A stretch of DNA of 6,172 bases from Clostridiaceae bacterium (GTDB taxonomy: Bacteria > Bacillota > Clostridia > Saccharofermentanales > DTU023), in NCBI GenBank assembly GCA_012798865.1, contig JAAZMK010000086.1, positions 1-6,172 of the forward strand. The letters are read 5' to 3'. Of this stretch, positions 4,339 through 6,172 are shown piece after piece. Numbering within the stretch: the first letter of the stretch is position 1; each line of letters opens with the position of its first letter. Below the pieces are notes generated by a model. It was not told where the DNA came from. It searched no databases and worked only from the letters and a program-made list of their open reading frames with translations. Both the position numbers and the translations under genes were made by a program.

Positions 4339-6172
4339 ATGAGCAAAAAAATAAATAATATGACCCCTAAGAAGAAAAAACGCAGTACATTAGCCCGTTG
4401 GCTTCGGCAAACAGTTCTCAGGAAGCACGATATCGACTATGACAATCCTGAAGTGATCGAAACGCCGCTAAGAATTGTTGCCCAGAACTTCTTTGCTAAG
4501 AAAACGGCTGTATTCGGCGTTGTGGTGTTCTTACTGATCCTTCTCGTCGTTTTGATCGGACCGTATTTCTTCAAACTGAATCTCGGTGAGCATGAACAGA
4601 CTCTCATCCACATTCCACCGTCAAACAATATGATGAAAATACCGAAGGAAATGCACGGACGCATTCGCGACATCGCTCCCGGAACAACATTCGGGATTGG
4701 CGTTGATGTTGACGGAAAAGTCTATTCGTGGGGGCATACGCGTGTCACGGACCGCATCAATTTAAATGAAATTCCCGACGAAGTGCAGGAGGCCGATCTA
4801 AAGATGATCGCCGCCGGGATGGACCATGCCGTCGCCCTTGACACAGACGGTAAACTCATGGTTTGGGGTAATACGCGAAGATCTCAAGCTCGATTCACCC
4901 CGGATATGGAAAAAGCACAAAAATCAGGAAAGAATTGGAATATCGTTCAATTAGAAGCAGGCATGCAAGTTTCTGCTGCTCTCGACGAGGGAGGTTATCT
5001 CTATCTTTGGGGGAATAGAAGTAATTTCGATCTCGGCGTTAAAAGAGAATACCAAGGCAAAATCGCAAAAATTGCCTTTATGGCGAACGAGTACATTTCA
5101 TTGCTGAAGGACGGCAATGTTGCCTACACCGGTATCAAAGGTAAAGGATCTCCGTTCAGCAGAATTCCTGACGAATTGCTACAAGGTAAAACAATCGATA
5201 TCGCCGCGACCGACAGGTCGTGCGCAGGATTGACTGAAGACGGCAAAGTCTATTTCTGGGGACGTCTCGAGAAGGGTGAAAGCGAAATGCCCGAGATTGA
5301 TTCCAAGATCGTAAAAATTGAAGGCGGTCGATACCACTACAGCGCTTTGCTTGAGAACGGCAATGTCGTCAGCTGGGGCAACAATGACTACAATCAAGCG
5401 AAGGCTCCCGCGAAAGTCACCTCCGGCGGCAACGTTAAGGAATTGTACGTAGGCAACTTTCAGAATTACGCCATTCTGGAGAACGGCGAACATGTGACGT
5501 GGGGGCTTTCGGGATTCCCACTTGGAACGGATCATTTTGGTCGTGACATGCTTGTCCGTATCATCAATGGCGGGCGCGTTACGATGCTTGTCGGTGCAAT
5601 CGCTGTTGTTATCGCGACGATCATCGGCGTTATTCTAGGTGGACTTGCCGGTTACTTCGGTGGTGCCGTTGATCTTATCATCATGCGTATATCGGAGGTT
5701 GTCGGCGGTTTGCCGTTTATACCTTTTGCCATGATATTATCTGCCGTCATCGGATCTAGACTTGATCCGACGCAGAGAATGTATTTGATCATGATCGTAT
5801 TAGGTATTCTCAGTTGGGTTGGTACGTGTCGCCTTGTACGTGCACAGTTCTTCGCTCAACGTGAGATGGAGTATGTTACAGCTGCGAAAGCGATGGGTAT
5901 TAGAGAAGGCGCCATCATTTTCCGCCATATTCTACCTAATGTATTCTCGCTGCTCTTGGTCAGTATGACTCTTGACTTCGCGACGAGCATGTTGACGGAG
6001 TCAACGCTCTCCTATCTTGGTTTCGGCATCCCGTTGCCGACTCCTACTTGGGGCAACCTGCTCACCGGTGCGAACAATTCAATCGTCATTCAACAGTACT
6101 GGTGGAGATGGGTATTCCCCGCCGCTATCTTCGGAATGTGTACCATCTGCATCAACTTAATCGGTGACGGTC
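4339..6172 (+). CDS. oppC: OppC-type ABC permease with inserted RCC1 beta-propeller (3' end outside window)
   Basis: The frame is open from ATG 4339, with a G-rich ribosome binding site at 4325-4330, to the window end: 611 codons and no stop. Residues 1-54 are a K/R-rich cytoplasmic tail, and the first helix is about 58-78, as in OppC_N. After a PPS motif at 93-95 comes an insert of about 297 residues with seven RCC1-type repeats. The normal permease then resumes with PLGTDHFGRD (394-403) and helix two (about 414-440). The EAA loop runs from E511 through AAKAMGI (515-521) to HILPN (530-534). The final SYLGFG, PTPTWGNLL and NLIGDG segments are standard for OppC, so only about 15-20 residues should be missing. 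OppC proteins usually have 300-330 residues; removing the insert gives that length. The loop between helices one and two is extracytoplasmic in this family, so the propeller should face outward beside the binding protein. There is no frameshift, internal stop or ribosome binding site at either junction, so this is one fused protein. The insert's role is not known. Confidence 0.93.
   Translation, partial: MSKKINNMTPKKKKRSTLARWLRQTVLRKHDIDYDNPEVIETPLRIVAQNFFAKKTAVFGVVVFLLILLVVLIGPYFFKLNLGEHEQTLIHIPPSNNMMKIPKEMHGRIRDIAPGTTFGIGVDVDGKVYSWGHTRVTDRINLNEIPDEVQEADLKMIAAGMDHAVALDTDGKLMVWGNTRRSQARFTPDMEKAQKSGKNWNIVQLEAGMQVSAALDEGGYLYLWGNRSNFDLGVKREYQGKIAKIAFMANEYISLLKDGNVAYTGIKGKGSPFSRIPDELLQGKTIDIAATDRSCAGLTEDGKVYFWGRLEKGESEMPEIDSKIVKIEGGRYHYSALLENGNVVSWGNNDYNQAKAPAKVTSGGNVKELYVGNFQNYAILENGEHVTWGLSGFPLGTDHFGRDMLVRIINGGRVTMLVGAIAVVIATIIGVILGGLAGYFGGAVDLIIMRISEVVGGLPFIPFAMILSAVIGSRLDPTQRMYLIMIVLGILSWVGTCRLVRAQFFAQREMEYVTAAKAMGIREGAIIFRHILPNVFSLLLVSMTLDFATSMLTESTLSYLGFGIPLPTPTWGNLLTGANNSIVIQQYWWRWVFPAAIFGMCTICINLIGDG
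4663..5505 (+). repeat. Seven RCC1-type repeats (one complete beta-propeller) inside the OppC-type permease
   Basis: Seven units follow the pattern I-A-A-G-x-x-H-x-x-A-L-x-x-D-G-x-V-x-x-W-G. In residues of the permease they are 109-132 (DGKVYSWG), 154-177 (IAAGMDHAVALDTDGKLMVWG, the closest to consensus), 202-225, 242-265, 285-308 (EDGKVYFWG), 324-347 (ENGNVVSWG) and 366-389. The Trp residues at 131, 176, 224, 307, 346 and 388 mark the ends. The fourth unit has YTG in place of WG, at 263-265. Spacing is 39-48 residues, shorter than in eukaryotic RCC1 but like bacterial RCC1-type repeats. RCC1 domains form a seven-bladed propeller, so seven units fit one closed domain. A propeller's ends lie close together, which suits insertion into a loop. 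Only one cysteine (295) is present, so no disulfides are expected. Family assignment is confident; ligand and function are unknown. Confidence 0.9.

Noticed and set aside
4663..5505. RCC1 repeats as a separate gene or a frameshifted neighbour of oppC
   Set aside because: The reading frame is continuous through both junctions, with no stop or ribosome binding site, and both halves of OppC are in the same frame.
5179..5535. 118-codon minus-strand open frame
   Set aside because: It is a shadow of the RCC1-repeat coding sequence on the opposite strand.

Overview
The window reads as a chromosomal piece of a low-to-mid GC Gram-positive bacterium, most likely an uncultured or gut-type clostridial Bacillota. 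The reasons are a lipoprotein binding protein with an LAAC lipobox and a T/P/E-rich tether, strong GGAGG-type ribosome binding sites, tRNA genes that encode their own CCA, and consensus housekeeping-type promoters. The species cannot be named from the sequence.

Left part (1-695, minus strand): a three-gene tRNA cluster. A promoter with perfect -35 and -10 boxes and a 17-bp spacer (667-695) drives tRNA with anticodon CAU (566-642), tRNA-Tyr(GUA) (463-547) and tRNA-Leu(CAA) (319-404). It ends in a rho-independent terminator (275-313). A near-perfect hairpin lies between the Tyr and Leu genes. Positions 1-274 hold no gene I can support.

Middle (696-1187): an AT-rich intergenic region of about 490 bp with no convincing gene. 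Its right end holds the control region of the transporter operon: two candidate promoters, four copies of an AAGCG-core motif between them, and an 8+8-bp dyad overlapping the downstream -10 box.

Right part (1188-6172, plus strand): a peptide-type (Opp/Dpp family) ABC importer operon. It encodes a 669-aa lipoprotein substrate-binding protein, a strong intercistronic hairpin, an OppB-type permease (340 aa), and 13 bp later an OppC-type permease that runs off the window end. ATPase genes (oppD/oppF type) would be expected downstream but are not in the window.

The standout is the OppC-type gene. Between its first membrane helix and the conserved PLGTDxxGRD segment sits an in-frame insert of about 297 residues. 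It carries seven RCC1-type repeats (consensus about IAAGxxHxxALxxDGxVxxWG), the number needed for one complete seven-bladed beta-propeller. By OppC topology the propeller would sit outside the membrane, next to the binding protein. The normal permease is about 300-330 residues; this one has at least 611. An ABC importer permease carrying an RCC1 propeller in an extracytoplasmic loop is the candidate new system here. A role in docking the binding protein, sensing substrate, or contacting the cell wall or a partner protein is only inference.
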